Made by a program: the position numbers and the translations under genes. From DATAOG01 sp963753685 (GTDB lineage: Bacteria; Pseudomonadota; Alphaproteobacteria; Geminicoccales; Geminicoccaceae), in assembly GCA_963753685.1 (NCBI GenBank), contig CAVWDE010000019.1, positions 62,001-126,000 on the forward strand: a stretch of 64,000 nucleotides of DNA, given 5' to 3'. This document shows positions 8,961-17,226 of this stretch, piece by piece. How positions within the stretch are numbered: position 1 is the stretch's first letter; the number at the start of each line of letters is the position of its first letter. Below the pieces are notes generated by a model. That model worked only from the letters and a program-made list of their open reading frames with translations. It was not told the DNA's origin and searched no databases.

Positions 8961-9055
8961 CGGCACCTAGCACAAAGGAAAACCTGGGCGCCGCGACGAT
9001 TGGCTGAACCTCAGCCGAGCGGGTCCGGTGCTCGAAGATGGAGGAGGAAAGGCGC

Positions 9056-9931
9056 ATGCGTTGTCTGATCGTTGGTCTCGCAGGACTTGCCGCCGTGGTC
9101 GCCGGTGGGGGCGCCCCGAGCGCCCAGGCGGACGAGTTCTACCAGGAAACCAAGCCGATGTTCGAGAACTGCGCCGACGGTTCGCTCGACCGGGTGCGCA
9201 AGGACGGCATCGTGCTCGGCGAATCGGCGATCGCGCCGCATTCGATGCTCGATCCCAAGACCAAGGAGGCGAGCGGCATCGACGTCGAGATCAACAATGC
9301 CGTGCTCGACTGGCTCGGGGTCGAGAAGCGGACCTTCGAGTGGATGCCCTGGGAGTCGCAGATCCCGTCCCTGCTCTCCAAGCGGACCGACGTGATCGCG
9401 CAGAACATTCACGTCAACCCCGACCGGGTCAAGGTGATCAGCTTCACTGGCCCCGCCTGGTGGTATGGCCCGGTCGTGCTGGTCCAGAAGGGCAACCCCA
9501 CCGGCATCAAGTCCTACGACGACTTCAAGGGCCAGGCCGTGGGCGCGATCTCGGGCTCGGCCGCCGAGAACTATCTGCGCCGGATCGGCGCCAACACCCA
9601 GCCCTTCAAGGCGCCCGCCGAGGAGCTCCAGAGCCTGGACCAGGGCCGGGTCAAGTCGGTGGTCGAGGACGACGTCATCTACACCGTGTACGCGAGCGAG
9701 AACCCCAACAGCAACGTCGAGGCGCTCTGGAACATCGCGACCCCGGACGACATCGTGTTCGGCGGCGGCTACGGCAACGCCCGCTACGGCATCCGCAAGG
9801 AAGACTGCCAGCTGCGGGTCGCCTACACCGCAGCCCTGGCCGAGCTGCGCGCCAACGGCTTCGTGAGCTCGGTGCTCAAGAAGTACGGGCTGTCCGATCG
9901 CAACCTGTTCTGGTTCAAGCTCAATCCTTGA
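9056..9931 (+). CDS. ABC transporter periplasmic polar-amino-acid-binding protein
   Basis: 291 residues. A GGAGGA site precedes the ATG at 9056, and the N-terminus is a signal peptide (MRCLIVGLAGLAAVVAGGG...AQA). The mature protein is a bacterial extracellular solute-binding family 3 protein: GIDVEINNAVLDWLGV and TFEWMPWESQIPSLLSKR match the lobe I ligand motifs, and GQAVGAISGSAAENYLR matches the hinge and lobe II. Such proteins feed amino acids or opine-like compounds to HisM/GlnQ-type transporters, here encoded just downstream. The ligand is not inferable, although the surrounding N-methyl-glycine genes invite testing related compounds. Confidence 0.88.
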   Translation: MRCLIVGLAGLAAVVAGGGAPSAQADEFYQETKPMFENCADGSLDRVRKDGIVLGESAIAPHSMLDPKTKEASGIDVEINNAVLDWLGVEKRTFEWMPWESQIPSLLSKRTDVIAQNIHVNPDRVKVISFTGPAWWYGPVVLVQKGNPTGIKSYDDFKGQAVGAISGSAAENYLRRIGANTQPFKAPAEELQSLDQGRVKSVVEDDVIYTVYASENPNSNVEALWNIATPDDIVFGGGYGNARYGIRKEDCQLRVAYTAALAELRANGFVSSVLKKYGLSDRNLFWFKLNP

Positions 9932-9937
9932 GCGTGC

Positions 9938-9976
9938 GGTCCCGGGGCGGGCATTCCTGAAGCTCGCCCCGGGACC
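9938..9976 (+). terminator. Strong intercistronic hairpin after the binding-protein gene
   Basis: A perfect 12-bp inverted repeat, GGTCCCGGGGCG at 9938-9949 and CGCCCCGGGACC at 9965-9976, with a 15-base loop sits between the binding-protein stop and the permease start. No T-run follows, so it is more likely a partial terminator or an mRNA-stabilising stem that raises binding-protein expression above that of the membrane parts, as in other ABC operons. Confidence 0.7.
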
Positions 9977-9996
9977 CGCCCGGGCGCGTCCCTGAC

Positions 9997-10677
9997 ATGG
10001 AGCTGTTCAATCCCGAGGTCGCGATCGAGGCCTTCGGCCCGCTGCTCGCCGGCCTCCTGATCACCTGCGAGCTCACGGTCGTCGTCATCTGTCTCAGCCT
10101 GATCCTCGGCCTGTTCGCAGCACTGGCCCGCATGTTCGGCCCCAAGCCCCTGGTCTGGCTGGTGATCGGCTACGTCGAGGTGATGCGCAACACGCCGCTG
10201 CTCTTGCAGCTGGTCTATGTCTACTACGTCCTGCCCGAGGTCGGCATCCGGCTCGACAGCTTCACGGCCTCGGTGATCGCGCTCACCCTCAATTACTCGG
10301 CCTATATTTCCGAGGTCTACCGCTCGGGCATCCAGGGCATCGGCCGCGGCCAGAGCGATGCCGCCGCCGCGCTCGGCATGACCCGGGCGCTCGCGCTGCG
10401 CCGGATCATCCTGCCGCAGGCGGTCCGCCTCGTGGTCCCGGCACTCGGCAACTATCTGATCTCGCTGTTCAAGGACACAGCGCTCTGCTCGGTCGTGAGC
10501 GTGCAGGAGGTGCTGTTCAGCGCCCAGCTGATCGCCGCCCGCAACTACCAGTATCTGACCCTCTACACGGTCGTAGGCGTCCTCTACTTCATCGTCGGGT
10601 TCGCCGCGGCGCGGCTCGTGAACCACCTCGAGGCGCGCTCGCGCCAGGGCTATCGCCGCCGGAGGCGGCCGGCGTGA
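9997..10677 (+). CDS. ABC transporter permease, HisM/GlnP type
   Basis: 226 residues with about five membrane helices. The start MELFNPEVAIEAFGPLLAGL leads into the TM1 motif, and VMRNTPLLLQLVYVYYVLP is the hallmark RxTPxxxQ region of polar amino-acid permeases. The EAA loop is visible as GRGQSDAAAALGMTRALAL followed by RRIILPQAVRLVVPAL. It is the only permease gene in the operon, so it would work as a homodimer with the ATPase whose GTG start overlaps its stop by four bases. Confidence 0.9.
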   Translation: MELFNPEVAIEAFGPLLAGLLITCELTVVVICLSLILGLFAALARMFGPKPLVWLVIGYVEVMRNTPLLLQLVYVYYVLPEVGIRLDSFTASVIALTLNYSAYISEVYRSGIQGIGRGQSDAAAALGMTRALALRRIILPQAVRLVVPALGNYLISLFKDTALCSVVSVQEVLFSAQLIAARNYQYLTLYTVVGVLYFIVGFAAARLVNHLEARSRQGYRRRRRPA

Positions 10678-11474
10678 GCGCTCAGACCCACGACCGTCAG
10701 GCCCCGGACCGGCCGATGATCGAGGCCCTGGACCTGCACAAATCGTTCGGTCCCATCGAGGTCCTGAAGGGCGTGAGCCTGAGTGTCGCGCGCGGCGGGG
10801 TGATCTGCGTGATCGGCCCCTCGGGCTCCGGCAAGTCGACGCTGCTGCGCTGTCTCAACTGGCTCGAAGTGCCCGAGCGCGGCCTGATCCGGATCGACGG
10901 CGAGCCCGCCTACCGCGAGCAGACGGACGGCCACCTTCGGCTGCAGGCGCCCAAACGCATCGCCGCGATCCGGGCCCGGGTCGGCATGGTCTTCCAGGCC
11001 TTCAACCTGTTTCCCCACCTGAACGCGCTCGAGAACGTCATGGAAGCGCCGGTCCACGTGCTGAGGCAGCCCAAGCGCGAGGCGCGGGACGCAGCGCTGA
11101 CCTTGCTCGCCCAGGTCGGCCTCGCCGACCGCGCCGACCACTACCCCGAGGAGCTCTCCGGCGGCCAGCAGCAGCGGGTCGCGATCGCGCGCGCGCTCGC
11201 CATGGGCCCCAAGGCCATGCTGTTCGACGAGGTCACGAGCGCCCTCGATCCCGAACTGGTGGGCGAAGTCCTGAACGTGATGCGCGACCTCGCCTCGCGC
11301 GGCATGACCATGATCGTCGTCACCCACGAGATGAACTTCGCCCGCCAGGTCTGCGACCGGGTGATCTTCATGGACCAGGGCGTGATCGCCGAGGAGGGCA
11401 TTCCAACCGAAATCTTCACCCGCCCCACCGAGCCCCGCACCCGCGCCTTCCTGCGGGAAATCCTCGAGCGCTGA
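10674..11474 (+). CDS. ABC transporter ATPase, GlnQ/HisP type
   Basis: 266 residues starting at a GTG that overlaps the permease stop (GTGA). It contains Walker A GPSGSGKST at residues 48-56, the Q-loop in MVFQAFNLFPHLNAL, the ABC signature LSGGQQQRVAIARALA, Walker B AMLFDEVTSALDPE and the switch VVTHEM. It is the energy-coupling subunit of the amino-acid importer formed with the two genes before it. An insertion of about ten residues around YREQTDGHLRLQAPK between Walker A and the Q-loop is typical of the histidine/octopine subfamily. Confidence 0.92.
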   Translation: MSAQTHDRQAPDRPMIEALDLHKSFGPIEVLKGVSLSVARGGVICVIGPSGSGKSTLLRCLNWLEVPERGLIRIDGEPAYREQTDGHLRLQAPKRIAAIRARVGMVFQAFNLFPHLNALENVMEAPVHVLRQPKREARDAALTLLAQVGLADRADHYPEELSGGQQQRVAIARALAMGPKAMLFDEVTSALDPELVGEVLNVMRDLASRGMTMIVVTHEMNFARQVCDRVIFMDQGVIAEEGIPTEIFTRPTEPRTRAFLREILER

Positions 11475-12409
11475 TTTTTCCGACCCCCGGGCGGCGGGGC
11501 CGAACCTCCATCGTCTCCATCCCCGCTGGAGATTGATCCGGATTGATCCGGACTTAAAGTGGAGCGACTGGCGGCGGTGACACTCTTTCATCTTCGGCGA
11601 TTCTTGGCAATTTGAAATCACGTTCCCAACATGGCCAGCAATGCCCGTCGGATTGAAAGACGAATGCTGAGAGTGGAATAACGACGATGACTTGGAAAGT
11701 TCTAAAGCTGACAGTCGCTCACATGTGGTGCATCTTATACCAGGTAGCGGGCAAAACTGTCGCATGGTGATACAATTGTGGCGCATCCATGACTTGCGAT
11801 ATTGGTAGATTAAAGACTCCTCCATGGCCTCAATTCCAGCGACCAAGTTTGGTTCATCGCATGCTCAATTCGAGGATTTTCGCGGGCCGGGTTTCTCCAG
11901 CCAAGCTGCCCCGGATTGACATGGAGGCGGCGAGGCTGGCGATTGATGCGCCTCGCTGGTACAGATGTTGACGCATCGGTGCCCTACGATCGGGTCCCCG
12001 CCCCACCGACGTGCATCTGAGATGACACCGGGATCGAAACCCCGATACGAGCGAGGCGCTACGACGCACCCAGATGTCCCGCTCTGGGCCGCGTCGGCGA
12101 GCAGTCCTACGTCGTCGCCTGCGCGTTGGCCAGGGCGACCGCCGCCTGATCAGCGCGTCGAAGGTCGGATCGAATAGGAGAATAGGAGGCATCACTCGGC
12201 CGAGGAGTTCGAGGGCATGGCCGCTGGCGGTGACCATGTGGCGACGCGCGCCGAAGCGCCGGAGATAAAGCCAGAAGGCCGCCGCCAAAGCCGGGTAGCA
12301 AACCCGTCGCAGAGATGCATATTGTGTCCCCTTTTAACCCTGCCATATTGGGTCCCCTTAACCCCGTCTATTCACCCATGGTTACGTATCTAAGCCGCAC
12401 CGTCGCCCT
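11475..12409. other. Long intergenic region with decayed sequence
   Basis: About 935 bases without an intact gene and with lower GC than its surroundings. It includes a perfect 10-bp tandem repeat (GATTGATCCG twice, 11531-11550) and the motifs CTCACATGTGGTGCA (11718-11732) and CTGTCGCATG (11757-11766), which are shared with the 2.5-kb region. On the reverse strand around 12150-12290 there is a protein-like run (FWLYLRRFGARRHMVTASGH, then PPILLFDPTFDAL) that continues in another frame as AAVALANAQATT and stops, a probable gene remnant. AATATGCATCTC near 12311 follows two GGGGA-containing half repeats at 12325-12362 (revcomp AGGGTTAAAAGGGGACACAA and GGGGTTAAGGGGACCCAA). Confidence 0.4.
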
Positions 12410-12973
12410 CTATGAAACGCGCTTCAGACCTATATTTGCTGGTAACTCCCCAGTCCCAATAAGCCGAAGGTACAGCTGCGCTTGTTGTTGTCTCTTGCGA
12501 ACGTCCTTTCGCATTATTTCCGCCGCATATTGTGCACCAGCCTCTACATCGGGATCAGGATCGGGGGCAACTCGAAATCTTCCGGGGTGGGTGGTTAGCA
12601 TTGTGAGATGAAATGCGCCCATCTCGGGGGTGAGACCACCCGTCAGTTTGCGATATAGTAGCAACGAGAAGCCGATGTTTACCTCATATCCTTGTATCGG
12701 CAAATCAGTAGCAAGCGTACTGGGGTCCCGATCGGCGTGCTTCAAGAAGTTCGCGAGCTCGCGATACTTTTTTCGAAGCTCGCTTTTGAGGTAACCTTCC
12801 ATGGGATCATCTTCGCTAGTTTCATTGGCATGTTTGGAGAGATCGTAGAAAATCCCGAAGGCTGCCATGGTCAGGGTATGAATAGCCAGTGGATCACGGT
12901 CCTCAAGCCATAAACGAATTGCCTCATCTAGCTGGCGTTGCGCAGCTTCCAGCTTGCTGATCTTGGATTTCAA
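12410..12973 (-). CDS. Hypothetical helical protein, HEPN-like
   Basis: 187 residues beginning MKSKISKLEAAQRQLDEAIR. The pattern is all-helical: LEDRDPLAIHTLTMAAFGIF, then a charged segment with RELANFLKHADRDPS, then PEMGAFHLTML. This matches a recurrent family of uncharacterised proteobacterial proteins (start LxxAIRL, middle IHTLxxAA, NFxKHADRDP) that I believe adopts a HEPN-like fold. The R-x5-KH element may correspond to the HEPN active-site motif, but I cannot verify it. The base composition is lower in GC than its neighbours, in keeping with horizontal transfer, and it sits at the edge of a patch of toxin-antitoxin genes. Confidence 0.65.
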   Translation of the reverse strand: MKSKISKLEAAQRQLDEAIRLWLEDRDPLAIHTLTMAAFGIFYDLSKHANETSEDDPMEGYLKSELRKKYRELANFLKHADRDPSTLATDLPIQGYEVNIGFSLLLYRKLTGGLTPEMGAFHLTMLTTHPGRFRVAPDPDPDVEAGAQYAAEIMRKDVRKRQQQAQLYLRLIGTGELPANIGLKRVS

Positions 12974-13101
12974 GCGCCCTCTCCCGCCCAGAATAGTGAC
13001 GGCATTCCCGGCCGCCGCTTCCTAAGTACGACCGCCTGGTTCCGGGGCAGGTTCTCTAATCGCGATCTTGCATTCAAACCTGCCAGAAAAGACCGCGCCC
13101 G

Positions 13102-13481
13102 TCAGACCCAGATTAGGTCGAGGCTGTAGGGCGCGAGGCGGCGGTCGTGGGTGACCAGGGTCAGGCGCTCGCAGATGGCCTGGGCGACCAGCATGCGATC
13201 GAAGGGGTCGTTGTGGTGGTGCGGCAGGGTCGCGACGATCTCGGTGTGCTGGAAGGCGACGGCAGCTTGTCGAAGCGGCTGGCGACGACGCCGGCCTCGA
13301 AGCTCTCGGGCAGCTTCAGCTTGCCGAGGGCCACCTTGATCGCCGCTTCCCAGGCGCTGGCGACGCTGACGAAGACGAGGCTCGCCGAGGCGATATGGCG
13401 GCGGGCATCGGCGCCCAGGCGGGCGCTGTTCTCGCGCCACCAGATGAAGGCGTGGGTGTCGAGGAGCAGCTGGTCCGCCAA
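13102..13481 (-). pseudogene. VapC-like PIN-domain toxin, one frameshift
   Basis: The first part reads MADQLLLDTHAFIWWRENS, with the PIN Asp in LLLDTH, then SVASAWEAAIKVALGKLKLP, then RFDKLP. Near 13265 the frame breaks by a missing base and resumes as VAFQHTEIVATLPHHHNDPF, then DRMLVAQAICERLTLVTHD, which contains the conserved HHNDPFDRML block of this VapC subgroup, ending YSLDLIWV. Bridged length is about 126 residues, as expected. VapC toxins are tRNA or rRNA endonucleases. The antitoxin gene lies four bases upstream and is also frameshifted. A truncated copy lies at 5470-5720. Confidence 0.75.
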
Positions 13482-13484
13482 GGA

Positions 13485-13729
13485 TCAGTCCTTGCCCTCG
13501 AAAGCTGCGAGGATGTCGGCCGGCAAGGGCTCGTCGAAGTCGTCGGCGACCCAGACCTTGCCTTCCCAGCCACCGCGCTGGCGCGGCGCCGCGCGGTCGG
13601 CCAACGGTACGAGGCGCGCCTTGGGCTTGCCGGCCTTGGCGATGATGTCTCCTCGCCCGCCGCCGCACGCTCGACCAGCTGCGAGAGCGAGGTCTTGGCC
13701 TCGTAGAGATTGACGATCGCGTTGGTCAT
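13485..13729 (-). pseudogene. Phd/YefM-family antitoxin, one frameshift
   Basis: Starts MTNAIVNLYEAKTSLSQLVE, the DNA-binding N-terminus of Phd-type antitoxins, then RAAAGEE. One base is missing near 13655 and the frame resumes as DIIAKAGKPKARLVPLADR, ending GGWEGKVWVADDFDEPLPAD and LAAFEGKD, the toxin-neutralising tail. Bridged length is about 81 residues, normal for the family. It pairs with the VapC-like gene that follows. Confidence 0.75.
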
Positions 13730-13784
13730 CGAGGGGGTCCTTGATCAACTCGACCAACATGGGGTCGATGCGGCACCAAAGTCA

Positions 13785-14050
13785 ATCGCAGGGTCGCGGT
13801 CGATGACCTTGAGGAACGCGGCGTAGTAGCGCTCGGGGCGGCGACGGCCCTGCTCCGGTTCTGCGCCGCGTCGAGGCCGAAGCCGAAGCTCTTCGAACTC
13901 GGCCTCGGTCACGCCGAGCTTGCGGCCGATCGCCTTGACGTCGACTTCGGCCCGGACAGGGACGCGCCAAAGTCGAGGGATTGGTCTCGCCCCGGGCCAT
14001 CGGGATCGTATTCTTGTGCCCTGCCTTGATCTTGTCGAATGCGTGCTTGC
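13785..14050 (-). pseudogene. Relic of an XRE-type helix-turn-helix antitoxin
   Basis: Pieces in shifting reverse-strand frames read FDKIKAGHKNTIPMARGETN, then RVPVRAEVDVKAIGRKLGVT, EAEFEE, FGLDAAQN, EQGRRRPE and YYAAFLKVIDRDP. Together these give the usual order of a HigA/BrnA-like XRE antitoxin (AxxxxARGE, VDVKAIRxxLGxTQxxFA, WEQGRRxPE, VIDRDP). At least three frame changes are needed and no start is clear, so it is not functional as written. Confidence 0.6.
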
Positions 14051-14095
14051 GGGATCAGACCTGGCAGCCGGTGCGGACGGGCGCTGGGGCCACCG

Positions 14096-14963
14096 TCAGC
14101 GGCGGAACCAGGGACCAAGCAAGGTTGCGGCCGAGGCCTTCCAGGCGAAGCCGGCGATCTCGGCCTTGGCGCCGAGCCAGTACCAGACGAACAGCCGAAG
14201 CGATGGGAACGCGCGGCGATCGAACGGGCCGAGAAGCTTGGCCAGGACGATCGCGGCCAGGTGCTGCGCCCCCACCCGATCGCGGCCCCAGAGCCGGCTC
14301 GGCTGCAGCCGCGTCTGCAACCGGCGTTGCCGGATCGACTGGCGCAGACGGGCGATCGAGCGCCCGCGATTGAACTGCCAGGCCAGGTAGGGGCCGAGGC
14401 GGTCGGCGCGGCGCAGATGGGTGACGTGCACCGGGACGTAGACGAAGCGGGCGCCAAGCGCTGCGATGCGGGCGTTCATCACCAGTCGCCGGCGCTCGGG
14501 CGGCGCTCGTCGAACACGAACCCGTCGCGCTGCCGGACCGTCTCGAGGACGGCGCGGCGGTAGACGACGTTGGCCGCGTTGCCGACCAGACCGCCAGGAT
14601 CGAGGGTGACGCCCTCGGGCAGGCGCCCGCGCAGCCGCCGCGCCGCCTGAAGCAGCGGGTCGGTCTCGACCATCGAGCCGCCGGCGCCGGCGGCATCGTG
14701 GCCATCAAGCGCCGCCACCAGCGTGGCGAGCCACTCGGGCGGCGGCAGGCAGTCGTCGTCGGTGAATGCGACGAGATCCGCCGCGGGCGCGACCGATGGC
14801 CTGGTTGCGCGCCCAGCCCGTGCCGCGACGCTCGTGATCGACGACCGTGATGACCTCGTCGGCCGGCCGGGTCTGGGCGGCAATGGCGGCCAGGCACCGA
14901 TCCAGGGTGCCCCGACCCGAAGGTTGGAATCAGCACGGAGATGACGTGACCGTCGGTCGACAA
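14096..14963 (-). pseudogene. Family 2 glycosyltransferase, three frameshifts
   Basis: From a TTG at 14963 with AAGGAG six bases upstream, the product reads LSTDGHVISVLIPTFG, the GT-A entry of family 2 glycosyltransferases. After a +1 break near 14910 it continues LDRCLAAIAAQTRPADEVIT and GTGWARNQAIGRARG. After another +1 near 14790 it continues DLVAFTDDDCLPPPEWLA, where the TDDD motif binds the metal-sugar nucleotide. A third break near 14480 leads to MNARIAALGARFVYVPVHVT and a basic C-terminus ending LLGPWFRR. Bridged length is about 288 residues. All conserved parts survive, so either decay is very recent or the sequence has residual insertions. Confidence 0.75.
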
Positions 14964-15184
14964 CGGCCGCTCCTTCCTTGGACGGCGGGCGCGGTCCGGG
15001 TCCATAGCGTGGTTCGCGGGCGTGGGCCAGCCGAAAGCGGTCCTGCCAAGACGGCATCCTCAACCGAAGCCCTGAAGCCCCGGCGAGCCGCACAACCCGG
15101 GCGCCTCCTCCGCGCGTCACCTCCCGGCTCGAAAAGCTGCAAAGCGACGGCGGTCGGGGCCTTCGGTGCGAACCGACGGCCGCT

Positions 15185-15841
15185 TCAATAGAGCCCCGGA
15201 ATCAGCCGTGACGTGCGGGCGCGGTAGGCGTCGTACTCGGCGCCGAACTGGGTGCGCAGCAGGGTTTCTTCCGACCGGATGCGGGCGAGGAGGACCGGGA
15301 TCAGGAGGGCTGCGAGCAGGACGCCGACCGTCGAGCGGAAGGTAAGCGCCCAGCCCAGGGAGTTGACGAGGAGGCCGAGGTAGCTGGGGTGGCGGATCAG
15401 GCGGTAGATGCCGGTGGTGAGCAGGGTGTGGCCGGGCTGGATCGCGACCAGGCCGCTGAAGCGGTGGCCGAGCACGAAGACCGGCCAGAGGCGGAGCGCG
15501 CCGCCGGCGGCGAAGAGGGCGAGGCCGAGCCAGCGGATGGTGTCGCCGTCGAGGGTCAGGAAGTTCATGCGGTCGGTCAGGGCCGGCAGCCAGGCGGCCA
15601 GCGCCCCGATCACGCCGAGCGCGACGATGACCCAGCGGTTGGCGCGGTCCTCGCGCACGCCTGGGCTGAGGTTGCCGCCGGCGGCCATCGCCGCGCCGGC
15701 GAGCGCCACGGTCACGATCGCGAGCGCGGTCCGCGCCGGGTCGGCGAAGAAGGCCGCGAAGCCGCCCCAGCCGAGGATGGCGAGGCCGAAGTAGAAAGCG
15801 GTGCCCAGGACGATGAGGGTCGGTCTGATGATCGGGATCAT
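15185..15841 (-). CDS. Membrane methyltransferase, ICMT/phospholipid methyltransferase-like
   Basis: 218 residues with five to six membrane helices (start MIPIIRPTLIVLGTAFYFGL). The C-terminal third has the conserved block LTTGIYRLIRHPSYLGLLVN, then RIRSEETLLRTQFGAEYDAY ending RLIPGLY, which matches the isoprenylcysteine carboxyl methyltransferase/PEMT family: the RHPxY and E-x-x-L..FG-x-E-Y-x-x-Y elements bind S-adenosylmethionine. Bacterial members methylate lipids or small molecules in the inner membrane; the substrate is unknown. It stands alone between the broken glycosyltransferase and a PIN/RHH pair. Confidence 0.85.
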   Translation of the reverse strand: MIPIIRPTLIVLGTAFYFGLAILGWGGFAAFFADPARTALAIVTVALAGAAMAAGGNLSPGVREDRANRWVIVALGVIGALAAWLPALTDRMNFLTLDGDTIRWLGLALFAAGGALRLWPVFVLGHRFSGLVAIQPGHTLLTTGIYRLIRHPSYLGLLVNSLGWALTFRSTVGVLLAALLIPVLLARIRSEETLLRTQFGAEYDAYRARTSRLIPGLY

Positions 15842-15925
15842 TGGATGGCTGCCTCGACGATTGCTCCCACTCGGCGAAGCGCCGGGTCGTGCGTTCGGGC
15901 ATGGGCCAGGGCGGCGGGGCGGCCG

Positions 15926-16303
15926 CTACTGGTAGGGCACCAGGAGGTCGGCCAGCATCGGGAAATGGCGGGCGTTGCGGGTCACGAGGCGGGCGCCGTG
16001 GACCTCCGCGGTCGCGGCGATCAGGGCGTCGGGGATCGCGACCCCGTGGCTCTGCCGGTACTCCCGGCGAAAGCGGCCGGCGAGCCGGGCGATCGCGAGA
16101 TCGACGTCGCGGACCAGCAGTCGGGTCAGCACTGCATCGACGCGCGTCTGTTCCGCTTCATCGCGAACGCCGGCATAGAGTTCCGCGGTCGTGATCACGG
16201 ACACAGCCGCGCGCTCTTGCATCCGGTGCAGGAAGTCGGTCGCCGCCGGCCGGTTGCGCAGGTAATCGATGAGCACGCAGGTATCGAGCAGAAGCCCTTT
16301 CAT
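15926..16303 (-). CDS. PIN-domain toxin (VapC family)
   Basis: 125 residues. MKGLLLDTCVLIDYLRNRP gives the first catalytic Asp, VITTAELYAGVRDEAE the conserved Glu, and GVAIPDALIAATAEVHGARL with LVTRNARHFPML the remaining acidic and motif residues of a PIN endoribonuclease. The ATG overlaps the stop of the upstream RHH gene (ATGA), the classic toxin-after-antitoxin layout. Unlike the pair at 13.1-13.7 kb this one is intact. The target RNA is unknown. Confidence 0.88.
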   Translation of the reverse strand: MKGLLLDTCVLIDYLRNRPAATDFLHRMQERAAVSVITTAELYAGVRDEAEQTRVDAVLTRLLVRDVDLAIARLAGRFRREYRQSHGVAIPDALIAATAEVHGARLVTRNARHFPMLADLLVPYQ

Positions 16304-16557
16304 TCGCCATAGAGCCGCTTGAGGCGCCGCTCCCAGTCCTCGCGCAGGTCGGCGTAGAGCTCGTCGAGGTCGTCGCGGTCGGCCCACATGCCGCGCACGC
16401 CCTCCAACGCTGCGCGCCAGTCCTTGGGGTGGTGGTCGGCGAGCAGGCGGTCGACGGCTTCGCGGATCAGCTCGCTCTGCTTGCGGCCGCTGCTCTCCGC
16501 AAGGCCTTTGAGGCCGCGGTCCTGCTCTTCGGTGAGGTAGACCTGGGTCCGCACCAT
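16300..16557 (-). CDS. Ribbon-helix-helix antitoxin
   Basis: 85 residues starting MVRTQVYLTEEQDRGLKGLA: one beta strand then a helix, followed by GRKQSELIREAVDRLLA, the standard RHH (CopG/Arc-like) DNA-binding unit. The acidic C-terminus (WADRDDLDELYADLREDW) would wrap the PIN toxin. Its stop overlaps the toxin start. A double palindrome (16573-16597) lies right before the ATG and is the likely autoregulatory operator. Longer in-frame extensions upstream are shadow sequence of the sarcosine oxidase gamma gene. Confidence 0.87.
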   Translation of the reverse strand: MVRTQVYLTEEQDRGLKGLAESSGRKQSELIREAVDRLLADHHPKDWRAALEGVRGMWADRDDLDELYADLREDWERRLKRLYGE

Positions 16558-16572
16558 GGCTCGTGCCTTCGC

Positions 16573-16597
16573 GACATATATGCCAGACATATATGTC
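16573..16597. promoter_or_regulatory. Twin-palindrome operator of the RHH/PIN operon
   Basis: Two 10-bp copies of GACATATATG (16573-16582 and 16586-16595) stand 13 bases apart, and the second extends to the perfect palindrome GACATATATGTC. It is an isolated AT-rich block 16 bases upstream of the antitoxin ATG. RHH dimers bind such paired half-sites cooperatively and repress their own operon. The block may also carry the -10 region. Confidence 0.65.
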
Positions 16598-16622
16598 AAC
16601 GCGCGCCGCGGCGAGCAAGGCC

Positions 16623-17226
16623 TCAGGCTGGCGGTTCCACCTGCACACCATACTCCAGGCCGGCGTCTTCCAGCCAGGTCCAGAGATAGTGCGAGAAAGA
16701 GCGGGCGACGTAGAGGTCGAAGGTCGGGCCGGTGTGCGGGATCGTCGGCGCGCAGGTGGAGCAGGATGTTCGCCTTGGCGAGCAGGGTCTGGGCGCAGTG
16801 GCCGGGCTTGAAAGCGCGCGGGTGGAGATCGAGCGGGCAGCCCTTGGCGAGCAGGTCGCGGGCGCTCGGGCCGGCGAGCGCGAGCGCGATGCGGCCGTCG
16901 GTCATCTCGGTGAGGGCGGCGTGGCTGCCGGCGAGCGCCTGGCGCAGCGTGTTGAGGAAGAAGGCGACGTCGTCCGCCGGGCAGGTCAGGAGCCACTGGT
17001 CGGGGCCCAGCCAGAGCGCGGTGATCGCGTTCTTGGCGGCGGAGGTGTTGGGCTCGGTCGGCAGCAGGAGGTCGAGGACGCGGCCGATCGCGGTCATGAA
17101 GCTGCGCTCGGACGGATCGCCGCGCAGGTCGATCTTGCCGAGGCCGGTGCGCTCGGCAAGGCGGATGCCGCGCGGTCGGAGCCGCTCTGGCGGCAGGGCG
17201 GAGTCCCGGACGAGCCGCTCAGCCAT
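16623..17226 (-). CDS. soxG: Sarcosine oxidase gamma subunit, one frameshift
   Basis: Starts ATG at 17226, overlapping the end of soxA. The product reads LPPERLRPRGIRLAERTGLG, then ALWLGPDQWLLTCPADD and LALAGPSARDLLAKGCPLDL, then HPRAFKPGHCAQTLLAKAN, typical of the gamma subunit of heterotetrameric sarcosine oxidase (a GcvT-like fold). Near 16735 one extra base breaks the frame; the other frame supplies the family C-terminus TFDLYVARSFSHYLWTWLED and stops at 16623. Length is 3n+1, so bridging gives a normal protein of about 200 residues. Last gene of the sox operon. Confidence 0.82.

Noticed and set aside
7116..8966. 616-codon open frame antisense to the enolase-superfamily gene
   Set aside because: Spans two real genes on either strand, with His/Arg/Asp-rich shadow composition; only its last part follows the cupin gene in another frame.
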